Below, in pieces: positions 52,841-64,000 of a stretch of 64,000 bases of DNA (position 1 is its first letter; each line of letters starts with the position of its first letter). Location of the stretch: NCBI GenBank assembly GCA_020466095.1, contig CM035807.1, forward strand, positions 62,490,158 through 62,554,157, in the 5' to 3' direction. The position numbers and the translations under genes are program-made. Under the pieces are notes generated by a model. The model worked only from the letters and a program-made list of their open reading frames with translations, made no database searches and was not told the DNA's origin. The stretch comes from Chlorops oryzae. Its lineage: Eukaryota > Arthropoda > Insecta > Diptera > Chloropidae.

Positions 52841-55800
52841 AAATTATTAATAATAATTTTTAAATAATAAATAACATATGACTAAAAAGAAAATTCATAA
52901 ATTATAAATAATAATAAATAAAAAAAAAATTTAAAAAATAATAAATTGTAATAAATAAAAATAATTATTAATAATAAATGTAAATAAAAAAAAAATAATA
53001 AAAATAAATTAAAAAATAAATAAAAATAATAAATAAAATAAATAATAAATAAAAATAATAAATAAAAAATAAAAAAATAAATATAAATTAATAAATTTAA
53101 AATAAATAATAAATAATAAAAAAATAATAAATAAAAAAAAATAATAAAAAAAATAAAAATAATAAATAAAAATAATAAAAAAATAAAAATAAATAAAAAA
53201 TAATAAAAAATAATAAATTAAATAATAAATAATAAATAATAAATAATAAAAATAAATAATAAATAATAAAATAAAAATAATAAATAATAAAAATAAAAAT
53301 AAATAAAATAATAAATAATAAATTAAATAATAAATAAAAATAATAAATAAAAATAATTTTAAAAATAAAAATAAATAAAAATAATAAATTAAATTAAATA
53401 AAAAATAAAAATAATAAATAATAAAAATAAATAAAAAAATAATAAATAATAAAAATAAAAAAAATAAAAAATAATAAAAATAAAATAATAAAAATAAAAA
53501 TAATATAATAAAAAATAAATAAAAATAATAATAAATAATAAATAAAAATAATAAATAATAAATAATAAAAATAAATAAAAAAATAAAAAAAATAATAAAT
53601 AATAATAATAAATAAAAATAATAAATAATAAATAATAAAAATTAAATAAAATAAAAAAATAATAAATAATAAATAATAAAAATAAATAATAAATAATAAA
53701 TAATAAATAATAAATAATAAATAATAAATAATAAATAATAAATAATAAATAATAAATAAATAATAAATAATAAATAATAAATAATAAATAATAAATATAA
53801 ATAATAAATATAAATAATAAATAATAAAAATAAATAATAAATAATAAATAATAATAATAAATAATAAATAATAAATAATAAATAATAAATAATAATAATA
53901 AATAATAAATAATAAATAATAAATAATAAATAATAAATAATAAATAAATAAAAATAATAAATAATAAATAATAAATAATAAATAATAAATAATAAATATA
54001 AATAATAAATAATAAATAATAAATAATAAATAATAAATAATAAATAATAAATAATAAATAATAAATAATAAATAATAAATAATAAATAATAAATAATAAA
54101 TAATAAATAATAAATAATAAATAATAAATAATAAATAATAAATAATAAATAATAAATAATAAATAATAAATAATAAATAATAAATAATAAATAATAAATA
54201 ATAAATAATAAATAATAAATAATAAATAATAAATAATAAATAATAAATAATAAATAATAAATAATAAATAATAAATAATAAATAATAAATAATAAATAAT
54301 AAATAATAAATAATAAATAATAAATAATAAATAATAAATAATAAATAATAAATAATAAATAATAAATAATAAATAATAAATAATAAATAATAAATAATAA
54401 ATAATAAATAATAAATAATAAATAATAAATAATAAATAATAAATAATAAATAATAAATAATAAATAATAAATAATAAATAATAAATAATAAATAATAAAT
54501 AATAAATAATAAATAATAAATAATAAATAATAAATAATAAATAATAAATAATAAATAATAAATAATAAATAATAAATAATAAATAATAAATAATAAATAA
54601 TAAATAATAAATAATAAATAATAAATAATAAATAATAAATAATAAATAATAAATAATAAATAATAAATAATAAAATAATAAATAATAAATAATAAATAAT
54701 AAATAATAAATAATAAATAATAAATAATAAATAATAAATAATAAATAATAAATAATAAATAATAAATAATAAAAAAATAATAAATAATAAATAATAAATA
54801 ATAAATAATAAATAATAAATAATAAATATAAATAATAAATAATAAATAATAAATAATAAAATAATAAATAATAAATAATAAATAATAAATAATAAATAAT
54901 AAATAATAAATAATAAATAATAAATAATAAATAATAAATAATAAATAATAAATAATAAATAATAAATAATAAATAATAAATAATAAATAATAAATAAAAT
55001 AATAAATAATAAATAATAAATAATAATAATAAATAATAAATAATAAATAATAAATAATAAATAATAAATAATAAATAATAAATAATATAATAAATAATAA
55101 TAAAATAATAAAATAAAATAATAATAAATAATAAATAATAATAAATAATAATAATAATAATAAATAATAAATAATATAATAAATATAATAATAAATAATA
55201 AATAATAAATAATAAATAAAAAATAAATAATAAATATAAATAATAATAATAAATAATAAATAATAAATAATAATAATAATAATAAATATAATAAAAATAA
55301 TAATAATAATATAAATAATAAATATAAATAATAAATAATAAATAATAAATAATAAATAATAAATAATAAATAATAAATAATAAATAATAAATAATAAATA
55401 ATAAATAAAAAATAATAAATAATAAATAATAAATAATAATAATAAATAATAAATAATAAATAATAAATAATAAATAATAAATAATAAATAAAAATAATAA
55501 ATAATAAATAATAAAAATAAATAATAAATAATAAATAATAAATAATAAATAATAAATAATAAATAATAAATAATAAATAATAAATAATAAATAATAAATA
55601 ATAAATAATAAATAATAAATAATAAATAATAAAAATAATAATAAAATAATAAAATAATAAATAATAAATAATAAATAATAAATAATAAATAATAAATAAT
55701 AAATAAAAATAATAAATAATAAATAATAAATAATAAATAATAAATAATAAATAATAAATAATAATATAAATAATAAAATAATAAAATAAATAATAAATAA

Positions 55801-58140
55801 TAAATAATAAATAAAAATAATAATAATAAAAAAAATAATAATAATAAATAAAAAAAAAAAATAAATAAAAAATAATAATAAAATAAAAAATAATAAATAT
55901 AATAATAAATAATAAATAAAAAAAAAAAATAATAATAAAATAATAAATATAAATAATAAATAATAAATAATAAAAAAAATAATAAAATAAATAATAATAA
56001 TAAATAAATAATAAATAAAAAAATAAATAATAAATAATAATATAATAAAATAATAAATAATAAATAATAAATAATAAATAATAAATAATAAATAAATAAT
56101 AAATAATAAATAATAAATAATAAATAATAAATAATAAATAATAAATAATAAATAATAAATAATAAAATAATAAAAATAATAAATAAAATAAATAATAAAT
56201 AATAAATAATAAAAAATAATAAAAATAATAAATAATAAATAATAAATAATAAATAATAAATAATAAATAATAAATAATAAATAATAAATAATAAAAATAA
56301 TAAAATAATAAATAATAAATAATAAAATAATAAAAATAATAAATAATAAATAATAAATAATAAATAATAAATAAATAAATAATAAATAATAAATAATAAA
56401 TAATAAATAATAAATAATAAATAATAAATAATAAATAATAAATAATAAATAATAAATAATAAATAATAAATAATAAATAATAAATAATAAATAATAAATA
56501 ATAAATAATAAAAATAATAAATAATAAATAATAAATAATAAATAATAAATAATAAATAATAAATAATAAATAAAATAAAATAATAAATAATAAATAATAA
56601 ATAATAAATAATAAATAATAAATAATAAATAATAAATAATAAATAATAAATAATAAATAATAAATAATAAATAATAAATAATAAATAATAAATAATAAAT
56701 AATAAATAATAAATAATAAATAATAAATAATAAATAATAAATAATAAATAATAAATAATAAATAATAAATAATAAATAATAAATAATAAATAATAAATAA
56801 TAAAAATAAATAATAAATAATAAATAATAAATAATAAATAATAAATAATAAATAATAAATAATAAATAATAAATAATAAATAATAAAAATAAATAATAAA
56901 TAATAAAAATAAATAATAAATAATAAATAATAAATAATAAATAATAAATAATAAATAATAAATAATAAATAATAAATAATAAATAATAAATAATAAATAA
57001 TAAATAATAATAATAAATAATAAATAATAAATAATAAATAATAAATAATAAATAATAAATAATAAATAATAAATAATAATAATAAATAATAAATAATAAA
57101 TATAAATAATAAATAATAAATAATAAATAATAAATAATAAATAATAAATAAAATAATAAATAATAAATAATAAATAATAAATAATAAATAATAAATAATA
57201 AATAATAAATAATAAATAATAAATAATAAATAATAAATAATAAATAATAAATAATAAATAATAAATAATAAATAATAAATAATAAATAATAAATAATAAA
57301 TAATAAATAATAAATAATAAATAATAAATAATAAATAATAAATAATAAATAATAAATAATAAATAATAAATAATAAATAATAAATAATAAATAATAAATA
57401 ATAAATAATAAATAATAAATAATAAATAATAAATAATAAATAATAAATAATAAATAATAAATAATAAATAATAAATAATAAATAATAAATAATAAATAAT
57501 AAATAATAAATAATAAATAATAAATAATAAATAATAAATAATAAATAATAAATAATAAATAATAAATAATAAATAATAAATAATAAATAATAAATAATAA
57601 ATAATAAATAATAATAATAAATAATAAATAATAAATAATAAATAATAAATAATAAATAATAAATAATAAATAATAAATAATAAATAATAAATAATAAATA
57701 ATAAATAATAAATAATAAATAATAAATAATAAATAATAAATAATAAATAATAAATAATAAATAATAAATAATAAATAATAAAATAATAAATAATAAATAA
57801 TAAATAATAAATAATAAATAATAAATAATAAATAATAAATAATAAATAATAAATAATAAATAATAATAATAAATAATAAATAATAAATAATAAATAATAA
57901 ATAATAAATAATAAATAATAAATAATAAATAATAAATAATAAATAATAAATAATAAATAATAAATAATAAATAATAAATAATAAATAATAAATAATAAAT
58001 AATAAATAATAAATAATAAATAATAAATAATAAATAATAAATAATAAATAATAAATAATACATAATAAATAATAAATAATAAATAATAAATAATAAATAA
58101 AAAAAATAAATAATAAATAATAAATAATTAATAATAAGTA
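52841..58140. repeat. AT-only heptamer satellite (TAAATAA)n
   Basis: From about 53700 to 58130 the sequence is an array of the 7-base unit TAAATAA, broken only by occasional units lacking or gaining bases. The left 850 bp is a degenerate mixture of TAAA and TAA, consistent with an array edge. Because 7 is not a multiple of 3, the minus strand reads through without stops with a 7-residue period, producing a meaningless 1473-codon frame. No G or C occurs over thousands of bases apart from one C near 58060. Confidence 0.97.
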
Positions 58141-58403
58141 ATAAGTTTTTTTTTTTTTTTTTTTTATTAAACGTTTTATTATTTATTGTATCACTCCTGT
58201 AAAGTAGGAGTCTTGCAATAAGTTTCGAAATCTTACACCTAGTTTAACAAAACTACAGATCACAAAGCATTTCCTTAATTTCGAAAAGTTTATGAGTCGC
58301 AAGTTTTTATCAATAGCGGGCCTCAGGTAACGTTAACTAGGCGATTTAAGCAGCTAGGAGAGCTGATTTGTTACAACCGCATATATGCATACAGGAAGCG
58401 CGT

Positions 58404-58660
58404 AGCTGTTTTGACGTTGATTGCATGGAGAAATGCATTGGGTGATAGGAGCACGCGCCGAGATACCGATAAGCTAAAAGAGCTGTTTTGACGTTGGATT
58501 GCATGGAGAAATGCATTGGGTACTAGGAGCACCCACCGAGATACCGATAAGCTAAAAGAGCTGTTTTGGCGTGGATTGCATGGAGAAATGCATTGGGTAC
58601 TAGGAGCACCCACCGAGATACCGATCAGCTGTTTTGACGGACGTGCATGGAATGCACCAA
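58404..58660. repeat. 78-bp tandem repeat in Jockey 3' UTR
   Basis: Just over three copies of a unit with AGCTGTTTTGACGTTGGATT, GCATGGAGAAATGCATTGGG and ACCGAGATACCGATAAGC. GCATGGAGAAATGC can form a small hairpin in each unit. Confidence 0.88.
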
Positions 58661-58699
58661 GAAACGCGTGTCGATCTGCTAGGGAAGCAGAGTTGATGG

Positions 58700-61392
58700 A
58701 TGTGCATGGAAAGCTCCTGCTGTAGAAGAATGATTTGAAATCGCTGGTCGATCATTCCTTTTTAATCTCGAAGAGTTCGATATGTTCGACAGTCCACGCG
58801 CAAGTGGATTTACATGAGTTCGTAATTTATTAAAAATACTTTTCTTTGATTTTGGTGAACTCAGCTTTGACCAGTTCAACGTTTAACTCTCTATGAATCC
58901 GTTCATTTGAGATAAACCAAGGAGCTCCCGTTATAGTCCTTAGTATTTTGGACTGCGCTCTTTGCAGGATTTCTATATTCGAAGCGCTTGCATTCCCGTA
59001 CAATTGTAACCCGTACACCCATATTGGTTTTATAACTTGATTGTACAGGAGGATCTTATACTCAAGTTTTAGAGGAGAACGGCTATTTATTAACCAGTGC
59101 AGGCTTATGGCTTTAAGTTTCATTTGGGTTCTCTTGGCTTCAATATGCTTACGCCATGTCAATCTTTTATCCAAATGAATACCGAGATATGTGATATCTT
59201 CGCATTGTGGGATGCGTACGTTATGGAGAAAAATGTCCGGAGAAGCTTTTCTATTGAGCGTGAAAGTAATATGTTGGCATTTGATCTCATTTATTTTGAT
59301 ACGCCATTTAGAAAGCCAATTTTGTATTTGTTGAGATGATCTTGCAGTGTAGAAGTTGCAACACTAATGTCCTTGTGCCGACTAAGGACCGCTGTGTCAT
59401 CAGCAAATGTTGAAATCACGATTCGATCGTTATAAGGAATATCTGCTGTGTATACTAGATAAAGAAAAGGCCCAACAACACTCCCTTGGGGTACTCCTGC
59501 ATTGATTTCAAAACTTTTTGTAATGTACGAGTTATGTTTTACTTGGAACGTTCTATGTTTTAAATATGACTCAAAGATCGCGTGAAAATTAACGGGAAGT
59601 AGTTTTCTGATTTTGTACAACAATCCATCGTGCCAGACTTTGTCGAATGCTTGCTGCACATCTATGAATACTGCAGAGCAATACTCCCGATTTTCATAGG
59701 CAATCCTGATTTCGTTGGTAATTCGATTTACCTGTTCGATAGTACCGTGTTGTTTCCTAAACCCGAATTGATGTTTTGGAATTATATTCTGCTCTTGCAA
59801 ATAAGGTGTTAATTTAGCTAAAAGAACCTTTTCGAATAGTTTTGAGAGGCAAGGGAGAAGGCTAATTGGTCTATAAGAGGATGTTTGGGTAGGGTCCTTT
59901 CCTGGCTTAGGCACCATTTTAATGACCGATCGTTTCCAATCTTTTGGAAAGTAACTGAATTTAATTATTGCATTGAACAAGACTGTTAAAAACTGTACTG
60001 CTACAGATGGGATATTTTTTAACATTTTTGGAGTGACAAGATCATGTCCCGGGGCTTTTTTTGTCACAAGTTCATTTTTTATGATACCCGAAATTTCACT
60101 TGAACTAATTTGGACGGAAATTCTGCGTGTATTTTCGGATTCGTTCGGAAGAGTATACTCAGAATTACTCGGATTCGGTTGGAATACTTTATTAAGGTGC
60201 AAAGCAAAAGCTGTAGCCTTCTCTTCGTCTGAGCGCGCCCAACCACTGTTGGGATACCGAACAGGTGTTTCACTCTGCACAGGAGTCTTAAGAAAACGGC
60301 TTGCCAACCACAAGGAGCTACGATTTGAGCCTACAGGCGTAAGATTTTCGACAAAGTTGTGAGCTTTAGATTCTTCTTCCCTATTTAGAGCTATTCTAAG
60401 CTTTTTTTCTACTTCTTTTAGTTTGTTTTTGGCCAACGGAGACCGGGACCGTTGCCATTCGCGTCTGAGCCTTCGTTTTTCTGCGACGAGTTTTTCGATT
60501 TCCCTATTTGAGAAAGTCCTTTTTAAGCTATATTCAAAACGAGGAGTCGCATTTTGCGCTGCTGATCCTAGATACGAATTAAACACAGTTACGGCGTCGT
60601 CAATATGCTCATGGCATTCAATTTTATAATTCGTATGAATATGCGCACTTATGTATTTTTTGTATTTTAGCCAATTTGTACTTGGATTTGTTAAGCTGAG
60701 TGGACGTTCAACTTCAACCGGATATTTATTTAAAGCAAATAAAACCGGGAATGATCTGAGGAGAGGTCGGTAGTTGTTTTTGCAGAAATTAGCTCTCTTG
60801 CAATACCTTTAGTTATACCGAAATCTAAGAGGTCTGGAATTTTTTGGAGATCTGTTGGCCAATAAGTTGGCTGTCTGGGAGATACAAAGTCAAGAGAATT
60901 ATTTTTATTGATAATTGCCTTGTATAATTGTTGACCCTTGGGATTGCACGTTCTGGAGCCCCAGAAAGTGTGCTTCGCATTATAGTCTCCTGCTGCTAGA
61001 AACTTATCACCCAAAGTCTTAAAGAAGTCTAAGAACAGCGTTTCCGTAACACAAAAGCGCGGCGGGCAGTAGATTGCCGAAAGTACGATATTTTTCCCTT
61101 GCAATACGACGCAGATTGACGTTGCCTGAATAAATTCATAACTATAAGAATCCATTGAGAAATGCTGTATTCTTCTACGAATGAGTATACCCGTGCCTCC
61201 ATGCGCCTTACCATCTGGGTGGTTGGTTTGATAAAATTTATACCCGGTGATTGAAAAGAAATTTTTATTTGTTAAATGAGTTTCAGAGAGAAGCATGACG
61301 TCAACTTCCTCTTGATTTAAAAAATTCTGAATCTCTAGTTTATGTTTAGTTAACCCGTTCGCATTCCAGGCACAAATTTTTAGAACACTCAT
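58700..61392 (-). pseudogene. Jockey ORF2 (APE endonuclease + RT), copy 2, frameshifted
   Basis: 61392-60730 encodes the endonuclease: start MSVLKICAWNANGL, SETHL, AAGDYNAKHTFWGS and LSSDHSRF, so the catalytic Glu, Asp, Asn and SDH are present. One single-base shift near 60735 leads to 60586-59291 with the RT: VPKPGKDPTQTSSYRPISLL, GVPQGSVVGPFLYLVYTADI and STFADDTAVLS. A second shift near 59320 leads to 59174-58830 (thumb; QVIKPIWVYGLQLYG), and a third near 58840 to the C-terminal THVNPLARGLSN block. All catalytic motifs remain; only indels disable it. It would perform target-primed reverse transcription. Confidence 0.9.
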
Positions 61393-61646
61393 ATCTTAGC
61401 TAAAAGTGCGGTCATTAATTGTGTTTGCATTTGCACAATTCTATCGAGCGAGCTTTGCATTGCTTGCATAAATTGTGATAAACTTTGAGTTAGAGTCGAT
61501 ATCATAATCTCAAGATTATTATTCGCGTTAGAGGGAGAACTATTATTCATTGCAGATTTTAGAACATTTGCATACGAAATACCTGAAGTTGCAGGGTTGT
61601 TATTAAGGTTTGGATTGGATAACGGTACAGAGACAGTAATGTTTTT
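61393..61646 (-). other. Jockey ORF1-ORF2 intergenic segment
   Basis: Short spacer with remnants of a helical, Gln/Leu-rich reading (TQMQTIVRIDRALCK-like in another frame). A matching segment exists in copy 1 (8200-8425), so it is part of the element and may encode the ORF1 C-terminus in less damaged relatives. Confidence 0.4.
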
Positions 61647-62987
61647 TTAAGGATTGCGAGCTGATTCTTTCTTGATATTAATTCGCTTTTTCAGGTCTTG
61701 ATAAACTAGGCACCCTCTGTAGTTTGCAGTATGGTTTCCTTGGCAGTTACTACATTTAATTAATCTGCGATCATTTTGAGCTTTTTTGTTACAGACCGAA
61801 CTATGGTGAAGCTCGCCGCATATTACGCAAACGGGGCGCAGGGTGCAATATGACTTTGTGTGACCAAATTCCTGACAGTTGGCACATTGGATAGGACCAT
61901 TTCTCTTGTGTGGCTCTTCGACCGTTATTTTACGATGCAAAAGGAATTGCAAGTTATATATTGGATGCGTTTCGTTTTTCTTAAGTTTTAAGTTGTCAGG
62001 CAAAAGATCAACTTTAAACATGGGCTGAGGGATTTTCGCTTTATTAAATATATTTATGACCGATCTTGCATGGAAGCCCTTTTCCCCTAGCGCACTTTTT
62101 ATATCATTTGTGTCAACTTCGGCTTCGATGCCTTTGATCACAACTGTTATACCTTTGCTACTCTTAAGCTGGTATGTATAAAAATTTTTATTTGCCCCTT
62201 CAAACTCTTTAACAACCCTGCGGAAACTTTCCTCAGTGGTAGTTTGGATTTTGGTTTCATGTATATTACCCTTTGTTAAGGGAACTACATGGAAATCGAT
62301 ATTTCCTAATAATGTAGCCAATTTGGCAACAAGCGCGTTTGAGCTCCTCTCACGCAAATAGATTGGAGGCGGTTTAAGCTCTTTTTTTGGCTGATTTTCG
62401 GTTGAATTCTCGTTTGAGATTTCAGCCAATGGGGCGAAACGATTTCCCGTCAATGTTTTTTGGGAAGCGGGGACTTCCGTTTTGTTAAGCTTGGCCCTAG
62501 AGTCATTTTTCCCGGAAGGGCTTCTTTTTCTTTTCGTTATATTAATATAACGGTGCATACCGATAAGCACCGCCTGCTGGTCATTTTGTTTTTGAATATT
62601 TTGGTTTGGTTTTTTTTCAGAAACAACTGGATTTTTGCCCTGATTGGGCGAAGAAAGTTTGGGAGTAGCGCTAGAAGTACTGGCTACAGTAGATTTTAAG
62701 GCTTTACCCGAGGAAGTGTTGTTGCAGCTATTTTCCTTCATTACACATGAATTTATTACACTAACCGAATGCGACCTTTTCCTTTCGAAATGGCTTTTTA
62801 AGCTTGAAAATTGATTTGTACCTGGTTGAAGACTGTCAGACTGGTCCAGGTTGTCACCACTTTCGTTTATTTCCCTACTAGGAAGTTGCGGAACATTGTT
62901 GATTTTTCCATATATTTGATGGTTTGTGTCCACGCTTAGCTTTGGAGGCGATCTATTAACTGGCATTGAAACCAGTATTTCCACCAC
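61647..62987 (-). CDS. Jockey ORF1 (gag-like RNA-binding protein), intact
   Basis: An open frame of 446 residues starting MVEILVSMPVNRSPPKLS. The N-terminal third is Ser/Asn-rich and probably disordered, followed by a basic segment with KRKRSPSGKN at about 150-160. A PRE_C2HC-type domain lies around 245-345 (KSSKGITVVIKGIEAEVDT and following). Three Cys/His knuckles follow at about 370-426: CANCQEFGHTKSYC, CVICGELHHSSVC and CSNCQGNHTANYRGC. This is the domain order of Jockey-clade gag proteins, which coat the element RNA and guide it to the nucleus. It is separated from ORF2 by about 255 bases. The ATG at 62987 is the first in frame; the start could be slightly internal. Confidence 0.9.
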   Translation of the reverse strand: MVEILVSMPVNRSPPKLSVDTNHQIYGKINNVPQLPSREINESGDNLDQSDSLQPGTNQFSSLKSHFERKRSHSVSVINSCVMKENSCNNTSSGKALKSTVASTSSATPKLSSPNQGKNPVVSEKKPNQNIQKQNDQQAVLIGMHRYINITKRKRSPSGKNDSRAKLNKTEVPASQKTLTGNRFAPLAEISNENSTENQPKKELKPPPIYLRERSSNALVAKLATLLGNIDFHVVPLTKGNIHETKIQTTTEESFRRVVKEFEGANKNFYTYQLKSSKGITVVIKGIEAEVDTNDIKSALGEKGFHARSVINIFNKAKIPQPMFKVDLLPDNLKLKKNETHPIYNLQFLLHRKITVEEPHKRNGPIQCANCQEFGHTKSYCTLRPVCVICGELHHSSVCNKKAQNDRRLIKCSNCQGNHTANYRGCLVYQDLKKRINIKKESARNP

Positions 62988-63303
62988 CAGTTTGGAACAC
63001 CTGTCAGCTGTAAACAGCTGCAGGGACCAGTTGTCTTTGTCTAGTGTGTGTCTGTAATTTGATTACAATATAAAACCAAAACACATATATCTGTATGTTT
63101 GTTTGTCGCAATACTTAGCTTTACTATTTGGATGGAACGGCACCGAATTCACGACGAAACCTTGTATCCCGCTTTCTTTTGGGCTTCTGCCTAATTTTTA
63201 CTTTAGTTTCGCTAAATACGAACTTTAATTACTATTATTATTTCGATTTTTTACTGGAGCGCGAACTTTATTCGACTTTACTCGACCAGGGTTGCCAGTC
63301 GGA
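62988..63303 (-). other. Jockey 5' UTR/internal promoter region
   Basis: About 315 bases between the satellite and ORF1. Non-LTR elements of this clade carry an internal promoter here; I see no TATA box. Part of it recurs in copy 3 (46775-47010). Confidence 0.6.
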
Positions 63304-64000
63304 TTGATAAATAATAAATAATAAATAATAAATAATAAATAATAAATAATAAATAATAAATAATAAATAATAAATAATAAATAATAAATAATAAATAATA
63401 AATAATAAATAATAAATAATAAATAAAATAATAAATAATAAATAATAAATAATAAATAATAAATAATAAATAATAAATAAAAATAATAAATAATAAATAA
63501 TAAATAATAAATAATAAATAATAAATAATAAATAATAAATAATAAATAATAAATAATAAATAATAAATAATAAATAATAAATAATAAATAATAAATAATA
63601 AATAATAAATAATAAATAATAAATAATAAATAATAAATAATAAATAATAAATAATAAATAATAAATAATAAATAATAAATAATAAATAATAAATAATAAA
63701 TAATAAAATAATAAATAATAAATAATAAATAATAAATAATAAATAATAAATAATAAATAATAAATAATAAATAATAAATAATAAATAATAAATAATAAAT
63801 AATAAATAATAAATAATAAATAATAAATAATAAATAATAAATAATAAATAATAAATAATAAATAATAAATAATAAATAATAAATAATAAATAATAAATAA
63901 TAAATAATAAATAATAAATAATAAATAATAAATAATAAATAATAAATAATAAATAATAAATAATAAATAATAAATAATAAATAATAAATAATAAATAATA
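63304..64000. repeat. Continuation of the (TAAATAA)n satellite
   Basis: Same heptamer unit and same strand register as 53700-58130, running off the end of the window, with only a few irregular units. Confidence 0.97.

Larger units (their letters stand above)
58147..63303 (-). mobile_element. Full-length Jockey-clade element (copy 2) inserted in satellite
   Basis: The 5' end is at about 63303 and the poly-A (plus-strand T-run) at 58147-58166, with the same TAAATAA array on both sides. It comprises a 5' UTR, ORF1, ORF2 and a 3' UTR with tandem repeats. The target duplication cannot be told from the array. ORF1 is intact, while ORF2 has several single-base shifts, so the copy is recent but defective. 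It is the reference copy for the fragments at 5430-9545, 46116-47010 and 52045-52250. Confidence 0.92.

Noticed and set aside
53642..58063. 1473-codon open frame of repeating Tyr/Leu/Phe/Ile residues
   Set aside because: It is the stop-free minus strand of the TAAATAA satellite (21-base translation period), not a gene.
58371..58613. 80-codon repetitive frame (MGAPSTQCISPCN...)
   Set aside because: Translation of the 78-bp tandem repeat in the Jockey 3' UTR.
53700..64000. Telomeric repeat
   Set aside because: The unit TAAATAA is not the insect TTAGG type, and flies lack telomerase repeats; it is better called a satellite.

Overview
This window is eukaryotic and almost certainly from a higher fly (Diptera). 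It holds Jockey-clade, gypsy and BEL/Pao retrotransposons, a DINE/mini-me-type element with a GTCY microsatellite, a mariner-type MITE, AT-rich spacers and TATA-plus-TCAGT promoters in LTRs. I cannot name the genus. I found no convincing host gene, rRNA, functional tRNA or prokaryotic feature; essentially every recognisable coding sequence belongs to a mobile or virus-like element, most of them broken.

Layout. 1-5335 (-): gypsy element with open gag and pol joined by a canonical -1 slippery heptamer, plus PBS and 5' LTR; its 3' end is outside the window. 5430-9545 (-): decayed Jockey copy. 9546-16525: AT-rich DNA containing a Transib-like TIR element (11034-12587, 5-bp TSD CAACG) and smaller repeats. 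16526-27041 (-): LTR element whose two LTRs are about 95% alike. Its interior is filled by nested elements: a PIF/Harbinger transposon with transposase and a spliced Myb-like partner, a MITE and a Helitron inside that partner's intron, a non-LTR RT interrupted by a mariner MITE, and half of a foldback repeat. Its right LTR carries a DINE-like insertion. 27042-29650: inverted repeat copy, TA-flanked MITE, purine-rich low-complexity DNA. 29690-32740 (+): decayed gypsy-like element. 32755-33213 (+): fragment of a Polinton/F54H12.3-type integrase. 33225-34149 (-): 3' part of an RNase H-bearing non-LTR element. 34282-40653 (-): BEL/Pao element lacking its integrase core and 5' LTR, with an extra zinc-knuckle/protease-like ORF.

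41180-46115 is the most unusual part: a broken virus-like gene cluster. It has a conserved leader protein, a small ORF, a double-jelly-roll (DJR) capsid-like gene and a nuclease-like partner on +, and a convergent small gene on -, with TATA-like sequences before both outer genes and 46-bp tandem repeats beyond. A 1-kb TIR transposon with a 7-bp TSD sits inside the small ORF. The integrase fragment at 32.8 kb looks like a stray piece of the same kind of element.

46116-52840 holds two Jockey gag fragments, three tRNA-like modules, a TIR element and, inside it, a 1.46-kb foldback palindrome. 52841-58140 and 63304-64000 are an AT-only heptamer satellite (TAAATAA)n. A full-length but frameshifted Jockey element (58147-63303, -) has inserted into that array; its ORF1 is intact.
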